Of a DNA stretch of 64,000 nt, positions 51,933 through 62,382 are shown piece by piece. The translations under genes were made by a program, and so were the position numbers. Each line of letters begins with the position of its first letter. The first letter of the stretch is position 1. Under the pieces are notes generated by a model. That model saw nothing but the letters and a program-made list of their open reading frames with translations. It was not told the origin of the DNA and made no database searches. The stretch is from JAWXBK01 sp040878185. Lineage in GTDB: Bacteria > Pseudomonadota > Alphaproteobacteria > Dongiales > Dongiaceae. The stretch covers positions 1 through 64,000 of the forward strand of contig JBBDMS010000015.1 in assembly GCA_040878185.1 (NCBI GenBank). The letters run 5' to 3'.

Positions 51933-52000
51933 GCTCGGACCCGCGTTACGCCGATGCGGCCCGCCGCGCGTCGAAGCAAACGAACGACAGGACGAAACTG

Positions 52001-52774
52001 GTGCTGACCGATCGCCTCAACGACATCCTCGAACTCGCCCGGCAGACCGGGCGGGTGACGGTCGACGATCTGGCCGAACGGTTTCAGGTTACCCCGCAGA
52101 CGATCCGCAAGGATCTCGGCGAACTCTGCCACAAGCGGCTGCTGGCGCGGGTTCATGGCGGCGCCATCGTTTCGTCGGGCGTCGAGAACGTCCAGTACGA
52201 GGCCAGGCGGCTGATCGCGACCGAGCAGAAGACCGCGATCGGCCTCGCGGCCGCGGCCCTGATCCCGAACAATGCCTCGCTTTTCATCAATATCGGGACC
52301 ACCACCGAGGCCGTCGCGCGCGCGCTCCTGCAGCATAAGGAGCTGATGGTCATCACCAATAATATCAATGTTGCCAATGAGATGCGTCTCTACCCCCAGA
52401 TAGAGGTGGTAATCGCGAGCGGCGTCGTGCGGCGCTCGGACGGCGGCATCGTCGGTGAGGCGGCGGTCGACTTCATCCGACAGTTCAAAGTCGATTTCGC
52501 GATCATCGGATCGTCGGCGATCGACGAGGATGGCGCCCTGCTCGACTACGATTATCGGGAGGTGAAGGTGGCCCAGGCCATCATCCAGAATGCGCGAAAT
52601 GTGGTTCTGGTCACCGACTCAACGAAATTCAACCGAACCGCCCCGGTCCGGATCGGCCATCTCGACCAGGTCGACGTGCTGGTCACCGATCGCTGTGAAT
52701 CTGAGGCGATCCGCCAGATTTGCGATATCCATCAGATTCATCTGGTCGAGGCGATGCGCGAAAGCTCGATCTAA
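52001..52774 (+). CDS. glpR: DeoR-family glycerol regulon repressor GlpR
   Basis: A 257-residue DeoR-type repressor. The N-terminal helix-turn-helix runs RLNDILELARQTGRVTVDDL and RFQVTPQTIRKDLGEL. The C-terminal sugar-phosphate-binding domain shows IGTTTEAVARALL, ITNNINVANEM, GGIVGEAAVDFI and LLDYDYREVKVAQAI, matching E. coli GlpR block by block. Glycerol 3-phosphate is the expected inducer. There is no ATG at the homologous start; GTG at 52001 (VLTDRLND) is the best choice, with AGGA upstream. It lies between glpD and the importer operon, both of which carry a TTTCGTTTT motif. Confidence 0.9.
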   Translation: MLTDRLNDILELARQTGRVTVDDLAERFQVTPQTIRKDLGELCHKRLLARVHGGAIVSSGVENVQYEARRLIATEQKTAIGLAAAALIPNNASLFINIGTTTEAVARALLQHKELMVITNNINVANEMRLYPQIEVVIASGVVRRSDGGIVGEAAVDFIRQFKVDFAIIGSSAIDEDGALLDYDYREVKVAQAIIQNARNVVLVTDSTKFNRTAPVRIGHLDQVDVLVTDRCESEAIRQICDIHQIHLVEAMRESSI

Positions 52775-52799
52775 CGCGGCTTTGCTGCGCTGCAAAAAG

Positions 52800-52822
52800 G
52801 ACTTTCGATTGACTTTCGTTTT
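52800..52822. promoter_or_regulatory. Direct-repeat candidate GlpR operator upstream of glpV
   Basis: GACTTTCG at 52800-52807 is repeated exactly at 52811-52818, an 11-base period of one helical turn, and runs into TTTT to give TTTCGTTTT at 52814-52822. It lies in the 119-bp gap between glpR and glpV, about 70 bp before the start. Tandem TTTCG repeats are a known style of DeoR-family operator. Confidence 0.6.
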
Positions 52823-52893
52823 CCCCTCGTATCGAGTCTGAGAGCGCGCCTACTCGCGCAACGGAACGACGGAAACCAGGGAGGCAACTCGAC

Positions 52894-54633
<1,740 letters not shown>

Positions 54634-54645
54634 AACTCGGCTGCT

Positions 54646-54691
54646 ATCGGCCAGGCTCCGGGATGCCCACTTGCGTCCCGGAGCGGCCGAT
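54646..54691 (+). terminator. Long stem-loop between glpV and glpS (attenuator)
   Basis: ATCGGCC (54646-54652) and GCTCCGGGA (54655-54663) pair with TCCCGGAGC (54676-54684) and GGCCGAT (54685-54691). This gives a 16-bp stem with a 2-base bulge and a 12-base loop. A TTTTT run follows about 18 bases later (54711-54715). It begins 13 bp after the glpV stop and would favour high binding-protein expression over the membrane genes. Confidence 0.7.
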
Positions 54692-54740
54692 TGCTCACGT
54701 CCCATTGAGTTTTTGAGGCATCAGGACCAGTGTCGGCGCT

Positions 54741-55805
54741 ATGTCGATCGAGCTGAAAGGCGTCGTCAAGCGTGTCGGCAACGAGACGCATATCCGCGAG
54801 ACCGACCTCACGCTCAAAGAGGGCGGGTTCAACATCCTGCTCGGCACGACGCTCGCCGGTAAAACCACGCTGATGCAGCTCATGGCCGGGCTCGAGAAGC
54901 CGACCGAAGGCCGGATTTTCTTCGACGGTCGCGACGTGACCAACGTGTCGGTGCAGAAGCGCAACGTCTCGATGGTCTATCAGCAGTTCATCAATTATCC
55001 GGCGATGACGGTCTACGACAACATCGCCTCGCCGCTGCGGGTCGGTCGCGTACCCGCAGCGCAAATCCGCGATCGCGTGTACCGCGTCGCCGAAATTCTC
55101 AAACTGACGTCGATGCTGGGACGTCGGCCGAGCCAGCTCTCCGGCGGCCAGCAACAGCGAACCGCCCTTGCCCGCGCACTGGTCAAGGATGCCGACCTGG
55201 TGCTGCTGGACGAGCCGCTCGCCAATCTCGATTACAAGCTGCGCGAAGAGCTGCGCGAGGAACTGCCGCGCCTCTTTGCGGATCGCCACTGCACGGTCGT
55301 CTATGCGACGACGGAGCCGACCGAGGCTTTGCTGCTCGGCGGCCATACCGCGACGCTGCATGAGGGCCGCGTAACGCAGTTCGGCGAGACCGCCAGGGTC
55401 TATCGCCAGCCGGGCAATCTCCGGACCGCGCAGGTCTTTTCGGATCCGCCGATCAACACCGCGTCCGTGCAGAAGGATCGCGGCCAGTTCGTGCTGAGCG
55501 GCGACGTGCGCTGGCCGGCCGAGGGCCGCTATGCGGCGCTGCCCGACGGCAGCTATACGCTCGGCGTTCGCCCGCATCACATCACGCCCACCCCGGCGCG
55601 CAATGCCGCCGAGATCGACGGACGCGTGCTGATCAGCGAAATCAGCGGTTCGGAAACGACGGTCCATTTTGCGGTCGACGACAGCACCTGGGTTTCGCTG
55701 TCGCATGGCGTCCATCCGTTCGGCGTCGGCGAGCAGGCACGGCTCTTTATCGATACCAGCCACTGTTTCCTCTTCGACCGCGACGACCGGCTGGTGGCAG
55801 CATGA
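54741..55805 (+). CDS. glpS: Glycerol ABC transporter ATP-binding protein GlpS
   Basis: A 354-residue ATPase, one of two different nucleotide-binding subunits of the glycerol importer. Walker A is GTTLAGKTT at 35-43, keeping the GKT core but not the usual GPSGSGKT loop. The Q-loop is YQQFINYP, the signature an intact LSGGQ at 133-137, and Walker B ends with Asp157-Glu158. The switch histidine is replaced by threonine (Thr191 in YATTEPTEA), so its own site is probably impaired. A TOBE-like C-terminal domain follows. Its partner GlpT starts 49 bp later and has the complementary defect. Confidence 0.9.
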   Translation: MSIELKGVVKRVGNETHIRETDLTLKEGGFNILLGTTLAGKTTLMQLMAGLEKPTEGRIFFDGRDVTNVSVQKRNVSMVYQQFINYPAMTVYDNIASPLRVGRVPAAQIRDRVYRVAEILKLTSMLGRRPSQLSGGQQQRTALARALVKDADLVLLDEPLANLDYKLREELREELPRLFADRHCTVVYATTEPTEALLLGGHTATLHEGRVTQFGETARVYRQPGNLRTAQVFSDPPINTASVQKDRGQFVLSGDVRWPAEGRYAALPDGSYTLGVRPHHITPTPARNAAEIDGRVLISEISGSETTVHFAVDDSTWVSLSHGVHPFGVGEQARLFIDTSHCFLFDRDDRLVAA

Positions 55806-55854
55806 CGCGCGCAACGCAGCCCCGGCACGCGCGACCGGCGCGGAGGATCGGCTG

Positions 55855-56922
55855 ATGGCGAATATCCGCCTCGTCGATCTTCGCCACAGCTACGCGACGG
55901 CGCCCCGCGACGACAACGACTATGCGCTGAAGCGTATGACGATCGACTGGGCCGATGGCGGCGCCTACGCGCTTCTCGGCCCGTCCGGCTGCGGCAAGAC
56001 CACGCTTCTCAACATCATCTCCGGGCTGGTGATGCCAAGCGAAGGCAAAGTGCTCTTCGACGACCGCGACGTGACGCCGCTCACGCCGGAGCAGCGCAAT
56101 ATCGCACAGGTTTTCCAGTTTCCGGTCATCTACGACACGATGACCGTCTACGACAATCTCGCGTTTCCGCTGCGCAATCGCGGCGTCGCCGAAGGCGCGA
56201 TCGATGCGCGCGTGCGCGAGATCGCTGCCATGCTCGATCTCTCGGCGATGCTGCCGAAGCGGGCGTCGGGCCTCACGGCGGACGGCAAGCAGAAGATTTC
56301 TCTCGGCCGCGGCCTCGTCCGCTCCGACGTCAATGTCATCATGTTCGATGAACCGCTGACCGTCATCGACCCGCATCTGAAATGGATCCTGCGCTCGAAG
56401 CTGAAGGAGCTTCATCAGCAGGTCGGCGCGACGATGATCTACGTGACACACGACCAGACCGAGGCGCTGACCTTCGCCGACCAGGTCGTTGTGATGCATG
56501 ACGGCGCGATCGTCCAGATCGGGACGCCGGTCGACCTGTTCGAGCGGCCGCAGCATACGTTCGTGGGCCATTTCATCGGCTCGCCCGGCATGAACCTGCT
56601 GCCCTGCACGATCGAGAACGGCGTTGCGCATTTCGACGGCATCGCGATCGAAACCCGCGCCCGCGCGACGATCCCGGCCGGCGCATCGAAATTCGAGATC
56701 GGCGTCAGGCCGGAGTTCGTGCGCTTCGCGGACGAGGGTATTCCGGTTCGGATCGCAAAGGTCAGCGATGCCGGCCGCTTCCATATCGTCGAAACGAAAC
56801 ATGGCGACACGGCGATCAACCTGCTACTCGCCGAAGGTGCCGCCTTGCCGTCGGAGACGGCGCATATCCGGCTCGACCCGGCGCGCACGCAGGTCTACGC
56901 CGACGGCTGGGCCGTCACATGA
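55855..56922 (+). CDS. glpT: Glycerol ABC transporter ATP-binding protein GlpT
   Basis: A 355-residue ATPase, second nucleotide-binding subunit. Walker A GPSGCGKTT at 42-50, Q-loop FQFPVIYD, Walker B with Asp165-Glu166 and the switch His199 (YVTHDQTEAL) are all canonical. The ABC signature is degenerate, LTADG at 140-144 instead of LSGGQ. In a GlpS-GlpT heterodimer one composite site would be complete (GlpT Walker A and histidine with GlpS signature) and the other degenerate. The start at 55855 has GGAGGATCG before it. The stop overlaps the permease start by 4 bp. This GlpT is unrelated to the glycerol-3-phosphate antiporter of the same name. Confidence 0.9.
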   Translation: MANIRLVDLRHSYATAPRDDNDYALKRMTIDWADGGAYALLGPSGCGKTTLLNIISGLVMPSEGKVLFDDRDVTPLTPEQRNIAQVFQFPVIYDTMTVYDNLAFPLRNRGVAEGAIDARVREIAAMLDLSAMLPKRASGLTADGKQKISLGRGLVRSDVNVIMFDEPLTVIDPHLKWILRSKLKELHQQVGATMIYVTHDQTEALTFADQVVVMHDGAIVQIGTPVDLFERPQHTFVGHFIGSPGMNLLPCTIENGVAHFDGIAIETRARATIPAGASKFEIGVRPEFVRFADEGIPVRIAKVSDAGRFHIVETKHGDTAINLLLAEGAALPSETAHIRLDPARTQVYADGWAVT

Positions 56923-57785
56923 GCCGGAAAACGCATAACCAGCGGGCCTGGCTGTTCGTCCTGCCGGTTGTCGCACTGGTCGCATTCAACGCGGTCATCC
57001 CGCTGATGACGGTCGTGAACTTCTCGGTTCAGGAGACGTTCGGCGACAACATGTTCTTCTGGGAGGGTGTGACCTGGTTCCAGCAGACGCTGGCATCGGA
57101 ACGCTTCCACGCGGCGCTGCTGCGCCAACTCGCTTTCACCTTCATCATCCTCGCGATCGAGATCCCGCTCGGCGTCGCCATCGCGCTTGCGATGCCGCGC
57201 CGCGGACCCTGGGTGTCGGTCTGTCTCGTGCTCATGGCGCTGCCGCTCCTCATTCCCTGGAACGTGGTCGGCGCGATCTGGAACATCTTCGCCCTGCCCG
57301 ATATCGGGTTTCTCGGCAATCTGCTGAACGGCATGGGCTTCGACTACAACTACACGCAACAACCGCTTGCGGCCTGGTTCACCGTCGTCCTGATGGATGT
57401 CTGGCACTGGACGTCGCTGGTTGTCCTGCTTGCTTACGCCGGGCTGATCGCGATCCCGGACGCCTATTACCAGGCGGCGAAGATCGACGGCGCGCGGTTC
57501 TGGGCGATCTTCCGCTATATCGAACTGCCGAAGATGAAGCGCGTGCTGACCATCGCCGTCCTGCTGCGCTTCATGGACAGTTTCATGATCTATACCGAGC
57601 CGTTCGTTTTGACCGGCGGCGGGCCCGGCAATGCGACGACCTTCCTCTCGATCGACCTCGTCAAGATCGCGCTCGGCCAGTTCGATCTCGGCCCGGCGGC
57701 GGCCATGTCGCTGATCTACTTCCTGATCATCCTGCTGCTGAGCTGGATCTTCTACACGCTGATGATGCGGAACGAGGAACAGTGA
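56919..57785 (+). CDS. glpP: Glycerol ABC transporter permease GlpP
   Basis: A 288-residue inner-membrane permease of the CUT1 type with about six helices (AWLFVLPVVALVAFNAVIPL first). The coupling loop is QAAKIDGARFWAIFRYIELP. The segment EPFVLTGGGPGNATTFLS is typical of MalF/UgpA-like permeases. Start and stop overlap glpT and glpQ, so the genes are translationally coupled. It forms the channel with GlpQ. Confidence 0.92.
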   Translation: MSRKTHNQRAWLFVLPVVALVAFNAVIPLMTVVNFSVQETFGDNMFFWEGVTWFQQTLASERFHAALLRQLAFTFIILAIEIPLGVAIALAMPRRGPWVSVCLVLMALPLLIPWNVVGAIWNIFALPDIGFLGNLLNGMGFDYNYTQQPLAAWFTVVLMDVWHWTSLVVLLAYAGLIAIPDAYYQAAKIDGARFWAIFRYIELPKMKRVLTIAVLLRFMDSFMIYTEPFVLTGGGPGNATTFLSIDLVKIALGQFDLGPAAAMSLIYFLIILLLSWIFYTLMMRNEEQ

Positions 57786-58585
57786 TGACACGCCTGCGCT
57801 GGCTGGTACCGACCATGTACATCCTGTTCCTGATGCTGCCGATCTATTGGCTGCTGAATATGTCGTTCAAGACGACGAACGAGATTCTCGGCGGCTTCAC
57901 GCTCTGGCCGCAGAACTTTACGCTCGAGAACTACGCGACGATCTTCACCGATCCGACCTGGTACAACGGCTATATCAACTCGATCATCTATGTCGTCATC
58001 AACACGGTCATCTCGGTCGCGGCCGCCTTGCCCGCGGCTTATGCGTTCTCGCGCTATCGGTTTCTCGGCGACAAGCATCTGTTCTTCTGGTTGCTGACCA
58101 ACCGCATGGCGCCGCCGGCGGTGTTCGCCCTTCCCTTCTTCCAGCTTTATTCGGCGGTGGGACTGTTCGACACCCATATCGCCGTCGCGCTGGCGCATTG
58201 TCTCTTCAACATTCCGCTAGCGGTGTGGATCCTCGAAGGCTTCATGTCGGGCGTACCCAAGGAACTGGACGAGACCGCCTATGTCGACGGCTATTCCTTC
58301 TGGCGCTTCTTCTTCAAGATCTTCATTCCGACGATCACGGCGGGGATCGGCGTCGCCTGCTTCTTCTGTTTCATGTTCTCCTGGGTCGAGCTGCTGCTCG
58401 CAAAGACGCTGACCTCAGTCGCAGCGAAACCGATCGCCGCCACCATGACCCGAACAGCCAGCACCTCGGGCTACGAACTCGGCCTCCTCGCGGCGGCCGG
58501 TGCGCTCACCATCCTGCCCGGCGCCGTCGTGATCTGGTTCGTGCGCAACTACATCGCCAAGGGCTTCGCCCTCGGTCGCGTCTGA
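57785..58585 (+). CDS. glpQ: Glycerol ABC transporter permease GlpQ
   Basis: A 266-residue inner-membrane permease of the MalG/UgpE type. It opens with a helix (MYILFLMLPIYWLLNMSFKT) and has AAYAFSRYRF and the NRMAPPAVFALPFFQLY segment in the middle. The coupling loop is ELDETAYVDGYSFWRFFFKI. The ATG at 57785 overlaps the glpP stop (TGATG); a GTG one codon earlier is possible. It is followed after 25 bp by the small membrane gene glpU. It is unrelated to the periplasmic phosphodiesterase called GlpQ in E. coli. Confidence 0.92.
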   Translation: MTRLRWLVPTMYILFLMLPIYWLLNMSFKTTNEILGGFTLWPQNFTLENYATIFTDPTWYNGYINSIIYVVINTVISVAAALPAAYAFSRYRFLGDKHLFFWLLTNRMAPPAVFALPFFQLYSAVGLFDTHIAVALAHCLFNIPLAVWILEGFMSGVPKELDETAYVDGYSFWRFFFKIFIPTITAGIGVACFFCFMFSWVELLLAKTLTSVAAKPIAATMTRTASTSGYELGLLAAAGALTILPGAVVIWFVRNYIAKGFALGRV

Positions 58586-58610
58586 CGCGCCGGGGCCGGG
58601 AGGATACGCG

Positions 58611-58892
58611 ATGGATCTCACCTGGATGGCATGGACCTGGCCGACGGCCGCGTTCTTCGTGTTCATCGGTCTCTGCCTCGTCAGCATGGCGGTTTGGGAA
58701 TGGCGCTCGCCCGGCGGCGGGCCGCGGCACGGCATTCTCGGTCTCGACACGACCCGCGGCGACCGGCTGTTCATTTCGCTGCTCGGCAGCGCCTTCATCT
58801 TCCTCGGCTGGCTCGCGATCTTCGGCACGCCGCTTTGGGGCGGCCTTGCGATCGCACTGGCGTACTCGTTCGTGGTGTTTCGCTGGGTCTAG
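58611..58892 (+). CDS. glpU: Small membrane protein GlpU (DUF2160)
   Basis: A 93-residue membrane protein with two or three hydrophobic segments (WPTAAFFVFIGLCLVSMAVW, then LFISLLGSAFIFLGWLAIFG, and a last one ending FRWV). The sequence RHGILGLDTTRGDRLF between them is the recognisable family core of DUF2160. Genes of this family accompany glycerol importers of the glpSTPQUV type in rhizobia, where the function is unknown. It ends the transporter operon, 90 bp before an enolase-superfamily gene. Confidence 0.88.
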   Translation: MDLTWMAWTWPTAAFFVFIGLCLVSMAVWEWRSPGGGPRHGILGLDTTRGDRLFISLLGSAFIFLGWLAIFGTPLWGGLAIALAYSFVVFRWV

Positions 58893-58982
58893 CCGGCGCC
58901 GGCGCACCGGCAAACCCGCCTGTGCAACCGTCCCTCGCTTCGATACGATGCGCGGCCAATCGAGACCGGCGCAGGGCATCGC

Positions 58983-60113
58983 ATGAAAATCCGCGACATC
59001 GAAATCATCGAGCTGCGTGCGCCCGGTTTATTACCCGACGGGTTCGACGGTTCCTATAGCGATTGCCTTGTTCTCGTTCATACCGACGATGGCCTGATCG
59101 GGATCTCGGAGACCGACAGCGTGCCGGCAGTGATCCGCGCGATCGTCGAGACGAGGCAATCGCATCGCACCGCTATGGGTTTGCGCGAGGTGCTGATCGG
59201 CCAGGACGCCAGCGACATCGAGGGTCTGTGGACCCGCATGTACGATGCGACGTCCTATTACGGACGGCGCGGCGCGGTTCTTCATGCGATCAGCGCGATC
59301 GACATGGCGCTCTGGGATCTGCGCGGCAAGGCGCTTGGCCGGTCGGTCTGTGACCTGCTCGGCACGCGCCGACGCGACCGCGTGCCGGCCTACGGGACGA
59401 TTTATCCAACAGGGAACACGCCGGACGAGGTCCGCCGCAACATCGATCGCGGTCTCGCGCACGGGATTCGCGGTATCAAGATCTGCGCCGAGCAATTCTG
59501 GCACCAGGACCTGCCGCGTGCGACGGAACTGATCCGCACCGCGCGGGCGCATGTCGGCGACGACGTCCGGTTGATGGTCGATGTGACGGCGGCCTGGGAC
59601 CGGCCCGAGGACGGGATCCCGCTGATGCCGGTCTTCCGTGATCTGGGGTTCGACTGGGTTGAAGCGCCGTTGCCGGCGGACGATTTCGCCGGCCATGCGC
59701 GTCTGCAGGGTTTTGGCGTTCCGATTGCGGGCGGCGATCTCGGCCTCACCACGCGACACGAATTTGCTTCTCTGTTCGAGATTGGCAAGGTCGATATCGC
59801 GCAGCCGGACATCTCGATGGTCGGCGGCCTGAGCGAGATGATGCACGTCGCCGCTTTGGCGCGAACGCATGGCGGGCGGGTCGTGCCGCATGGCTACAAG
59901 ACGAACATCCTGCTCGCCGCGAACCTCGCCTTTCTCGGACAGCATGACGCAACCGAGCCGCTGGAATTCTCGATGAGCGAGTCGCCGCTACGCTGGGATC
60001 TGACGAACGAGTCGCTGCCGATCCTCAGCGACGGTACGGTCGCCATTCCCGATACGCCCGGCCTTGGCGTCAGCCTCAATCCGGATACGATTGCGCGGTT
60101 TCGGGTCGTGTAG
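58983..60113 (+). CDS. Mandelate racemase/muconate lactonizing enzyme family protein
   Basis: A 376-residue enolase-superfamily enzyme acting on a carboxylate by abstracting the alpha proton. The magnesium ligands are Asp200 (MVDVTAAW), Glu227 (VEAPL) and Asp252 (AGGD). The acid/base residues fit the mandelate racemase group, with Lys166 (GIKICAE) and the His303-Asp276 dyad (VPHGYK; QPD). The second lysine of the usual KxK motif is Cys168, so only one-sided catalysis at that position is likely, such as an acid-sugar dehydratase. It lies 90 bp after glpU, so it may be cotranscribed, but its role in glycerol use is unclear. Confidence 0.85.
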   Translation: MKIRDIEIIELRAPGLLPDGFDGSYSDCLVLVHTDDGLIGISETDSVPAVIRAIVETRQSHRTAMGLREVLIGQDASDIEGLWTRMYDATSYYGRRGAVLHAISAIDMALWDLRGKALGRSVCDLLGTRRRDRVPAYGTIYPTGNTPDEVRRNIDRGLAHGIRGIKICAEQFWHQDLPRATELIRTARAHVGDDVRLMVDVTAAWDRPEDGIPLMPVFRDLGFDWVEAPLPADDFAGHARLQGFGVPIAGGDLGLTTRHEFASLFEIGKVDIAQPDISMVGGLSEMMHVAALARTHGGRVVPHGYKTNILLAANLAFLGQHDATEPLEFSMSESPLRWDLTNESLPILSDGTVAIPDTPGLGVSLNPDTIARFRVV

Positions 60114-60116
60114 CGT

Positions 60117-60866
60117 TCAATACGTCGCGCGTCCGCCGCTCAGATCGAAGGTGAAACCGGTCGTGAAGCTGCAGGCCGGCGAGACGATCCAGGCGATCAT
60201 CGCCGACGCCTCTTCCAACTCGCCGACGCGGCGCATGGGAATCTTGTCGGTCATGTATTTGACCGTTGCATCCGGCAGCGCGTCGACCAGTGGCGTTCGG
60301 ATGACCGCCGGCGCGAGCGCGTTGATGGTAATGCCGGTCTCCGGATAGTCCTTCGCGATCGACTTCACGAGCCCGATCAGCCCCGCTTTGGTCGCGGAAT
60401 AGGCGGCCATCCCGGCATTGCCTTCCTTGCCGGCGATCGAGGCGACATGAAGGATGCGCCCGTAACCGAGCGGCAGCATATGTTTCAGGATCGCCTGGCT
60501 GACGATGAGCGCGCCGCGCAGATTGATCGCATAAACGCGGTCGAAATCCTCCAGCGAGACCTCGTGGCCCTTGATGTTGGTTGTGCCGGTGATGCCGGCG
60601 CAATTGACGAGCCCGTGAATCTGTCCGGCCGACTGCACGGCCGAAGCGATCGCCGCGTCGATCGAGGCGGGATCGGTGATGTCGGCACCGGCGGCGTCGG
60701 CGGTATGGCCGTCGGCACGCAGTTTCGCCGCCAGCTCCTGCATCCCCGCAAGATTGCGATCCATGCCGAAGACGCGGACGCCCTGCGCCGCGAGATATCC
60801 GGTGGCCGCGGCACCGATACCGCTCGCCGCGCCGACGACGATCACATTGTAGGATTCGCTCGCCAA
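60117..60866 (-). CDS. Short-chain dehydrogenase/reductase
   Basis: A 249-residue classical SDR with cofactor loop VGAASGIG near 11-18, NCAG, the catalytic serine in HVASIAGK and YSATK as the catalytic pair. APAVIRTPLV and the FDLSGGRATY end are usual. It is convergent with the enolase-superfamily gene (3 bp between stops) and divergent from the Pot-type importer at 61185. It might act on an acid sugar or a small alcohol together with these neighbours, but no substrate can be given. Confidence 0.86.
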   Translation of the reverse strand: MASESYNVIVVGAASGIGAAATGYLAAQGVRVFGMDRNLAGMQELAAKLRADGHTADAAGADITDPASIDAAIASAVQSAGQIHGLVNCAGITGTTNIKGHEVSLEDFDRVYAINLRGALIVSQAILKHMLPLGYGRILHVASIAGKEGNAGMAAYSATKAGLIGLVKSIAKDYPETGITINALAPAVIRTPLVDALPDATVKYMTDKIPMRRVGELEEASAMIAWIVSPACSFTTGFTFDLSGGRATY

Positions 60867-61184
60867 TGCTGCCTCGTTCTTGCCCGTGATGACCGATCGA
60901 GAGAGTACGGAGCCGGCGCGCGGTCAGGCAAGCGTTTGCCGGTCTCCAGCGCCTCGGCCGGTGCCGTCCTTGACCCTGTTCCGAGCTCTCCCTTAAGCTT
61001 CGCGGCAACTCAGAATAGCGTTCGGCAAGTCCCAAATCGAGGAAACCGGCCCCTTGTGGATGCATCGCCCGCCTTTTCCTCGCGGGTTTCGTAAGCCGGA
61101 AGAAATTCGCCGAAAGAAACGAACGGGAACGAGGTTGGTCACATCGTCTCGCAGACGCGAGACGTAACCTGGGAGGCACTGACG
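60867..61184. other. Divergent intergenic region with palindrome near the importer start
   Basis: This 318-bp gap lies between the SDR (minus) and the importer binding-protein gene (plus). No gene of credible composition was found. It holds a 7-bp inverted repeat, CGTCTCG at 61145-61151 and CGAGACG at 61158-61164, just upstream of the GGGAGG ribosome site, which could be an operator or an mRNA hairpin. Promoters for both directions are expected here, but I cannot point to convincing -35/-10 elements. Confidence 0.5.
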
Positions 61185-62333
61185 ATGGGTTCGAATAAAC
61201 GCGCGATCGAAGCCGCCTTGACGCTCGCGAGACAGTCTTCGCTGTCGCGCCGGCAGGTCATGGCCGGAATGGCCGCCGCCGGCGGTGCCGCGGCATTGGG
61301 TGCCTGGCCGGGACGGGCCAGGGCCGCCACGACGATGACCTGGATGGGCTGGCAGGGTTATGAAACCCCGATCCTCGCCGGGACGTTCCTCGCCGACAAC
61401 GATATCGACTTCCAGCCGACCTTCATCTCGTCGAATGAAGAAATCATCACCAAGCTGCAGGCCGGCGGTATCGGCAACACCGATCTGATCACGATGTATT
61501 TCGGCTATCTGCCGCTGATGGCGGAAGGCGGGCTGCTCGAGCCGATCGACACGGCGCGCATCAGTAATTTCAACAAGCTCATTCCGCAGTTCAACAACCA
61601 GGATGCAATCCGTCACAACGGCGAGCTGATGGGTGTGCCGTGGAACTGGGGTTCGCTGCCGCTGATGTACGATCCGGCCGCCGTCAGCAGCGTACCCGAG
61701 AGCTGGCTCGACATTATGAAGGACGAATATAAGGGCAAGGTCGCGATGGTCGACGACCCGCTCGGCAACCTGCTGATCTGGGGCACCGTCGTCACCGGCA
61801 AGCCGATGGGCACGCTGCTGACCAAGGAAGAGATGGTCGCGGTCATCGACAAGATGATCGAGATCAAGACCAACCATGCGCGCGCCTTTTTCGCGACCTA
61901 TGGCGACATGTCGGATGCGTTTGCGCGCAACGAAGTGGTCGTCAGTGCGATCGGCTGGGAAGCGGTCGCGGTCTGGACAGCAGCCAAGGGCAAGGTCATC
62001 GAGTACACGATCCCGAAGGAAGGCACCGGCATGTTCATGGACTGCCTCTGCATCCCGAAGGACTGCCCGAACCTCGACCTGACCTACGCAATGATCGACC
62101 ATGTCGTGTCGGCCGAACCGCAGCGGATGTTTGCCGAAGAGCAGAGCGCCGGCATCACCAATCTCGAAGCGGTGCCGTTGCTCTCGCCCGAGCTCGCCGC
62201 GACTTACTCCTACGACGATCTGGACGGGTTTATGCAGCGGGCAAGACTGCAGCCGGTGCCGCCGACGGAGCCGGGCGAGTTTGCGACGTATGACGATTTC
62301 CTGAACGAGTATCAGCGGCTGCAGAAGGCCTGA
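61185..62333 (+). CDS. ABC transporter substrate-binding protein, PotD type, Tat signal
   Basis: A 382-residue periplasmic binding protein of the spermidine/putrescine family. The N-terminus has a twin-arginine-like signal, LSRRQVMAGMAAAGGAAAL, ending in RARAATT. The mature part opens MTWMGWQGYETPILAG. GVPWNWGSLPLMYDP and SAIGWEAVAVW are characteristic of the fold. A GGGAGG ribosome site supports the start. It heads a second Pot-type operon with two permeases downstream. It is only distantly similar to the binding protein at 32590, so the ligands probably differ. Confidence 0.9.
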   Translation: MGSNKRAIEAALTLARQSSLSRRQVMAGMAAAGGAAALGAWPGRARAATTMTWMGWQGYETPILAGTFLADNDIDFQPTFISSNEEIITKLQAGGIGNTDLITMYFGYLPLMAEGGLLEPIDTARISNFNKLIPQFNNQDAIRHNGELMGVPWNWGSLPLMYDPAAVSSVPESWLDIMKDEYKGKVAMVDDPLGNLLIWGTVVTGKPMGTLLTKEEMVAVIDKMIEIKTNHARAFFATYGDMSDAFARNEVVVSAIGWEAVAVWTAAKGKVIEYTIPKEGTGMFMDCLCIPKDCPNLDLTYAMIDHVVSAEPQRMFAEEQSAGITNLEAVPLLSPELAATYSYDDLDGFMQRARLQPVPPTEPGEFATYDDFLNEYQRLQKA

Positions 62334-62382
62334 CGCTCGGCGTTCGTTCGACCTGACTTTCGACTGAAGGCCCGAGGACATC

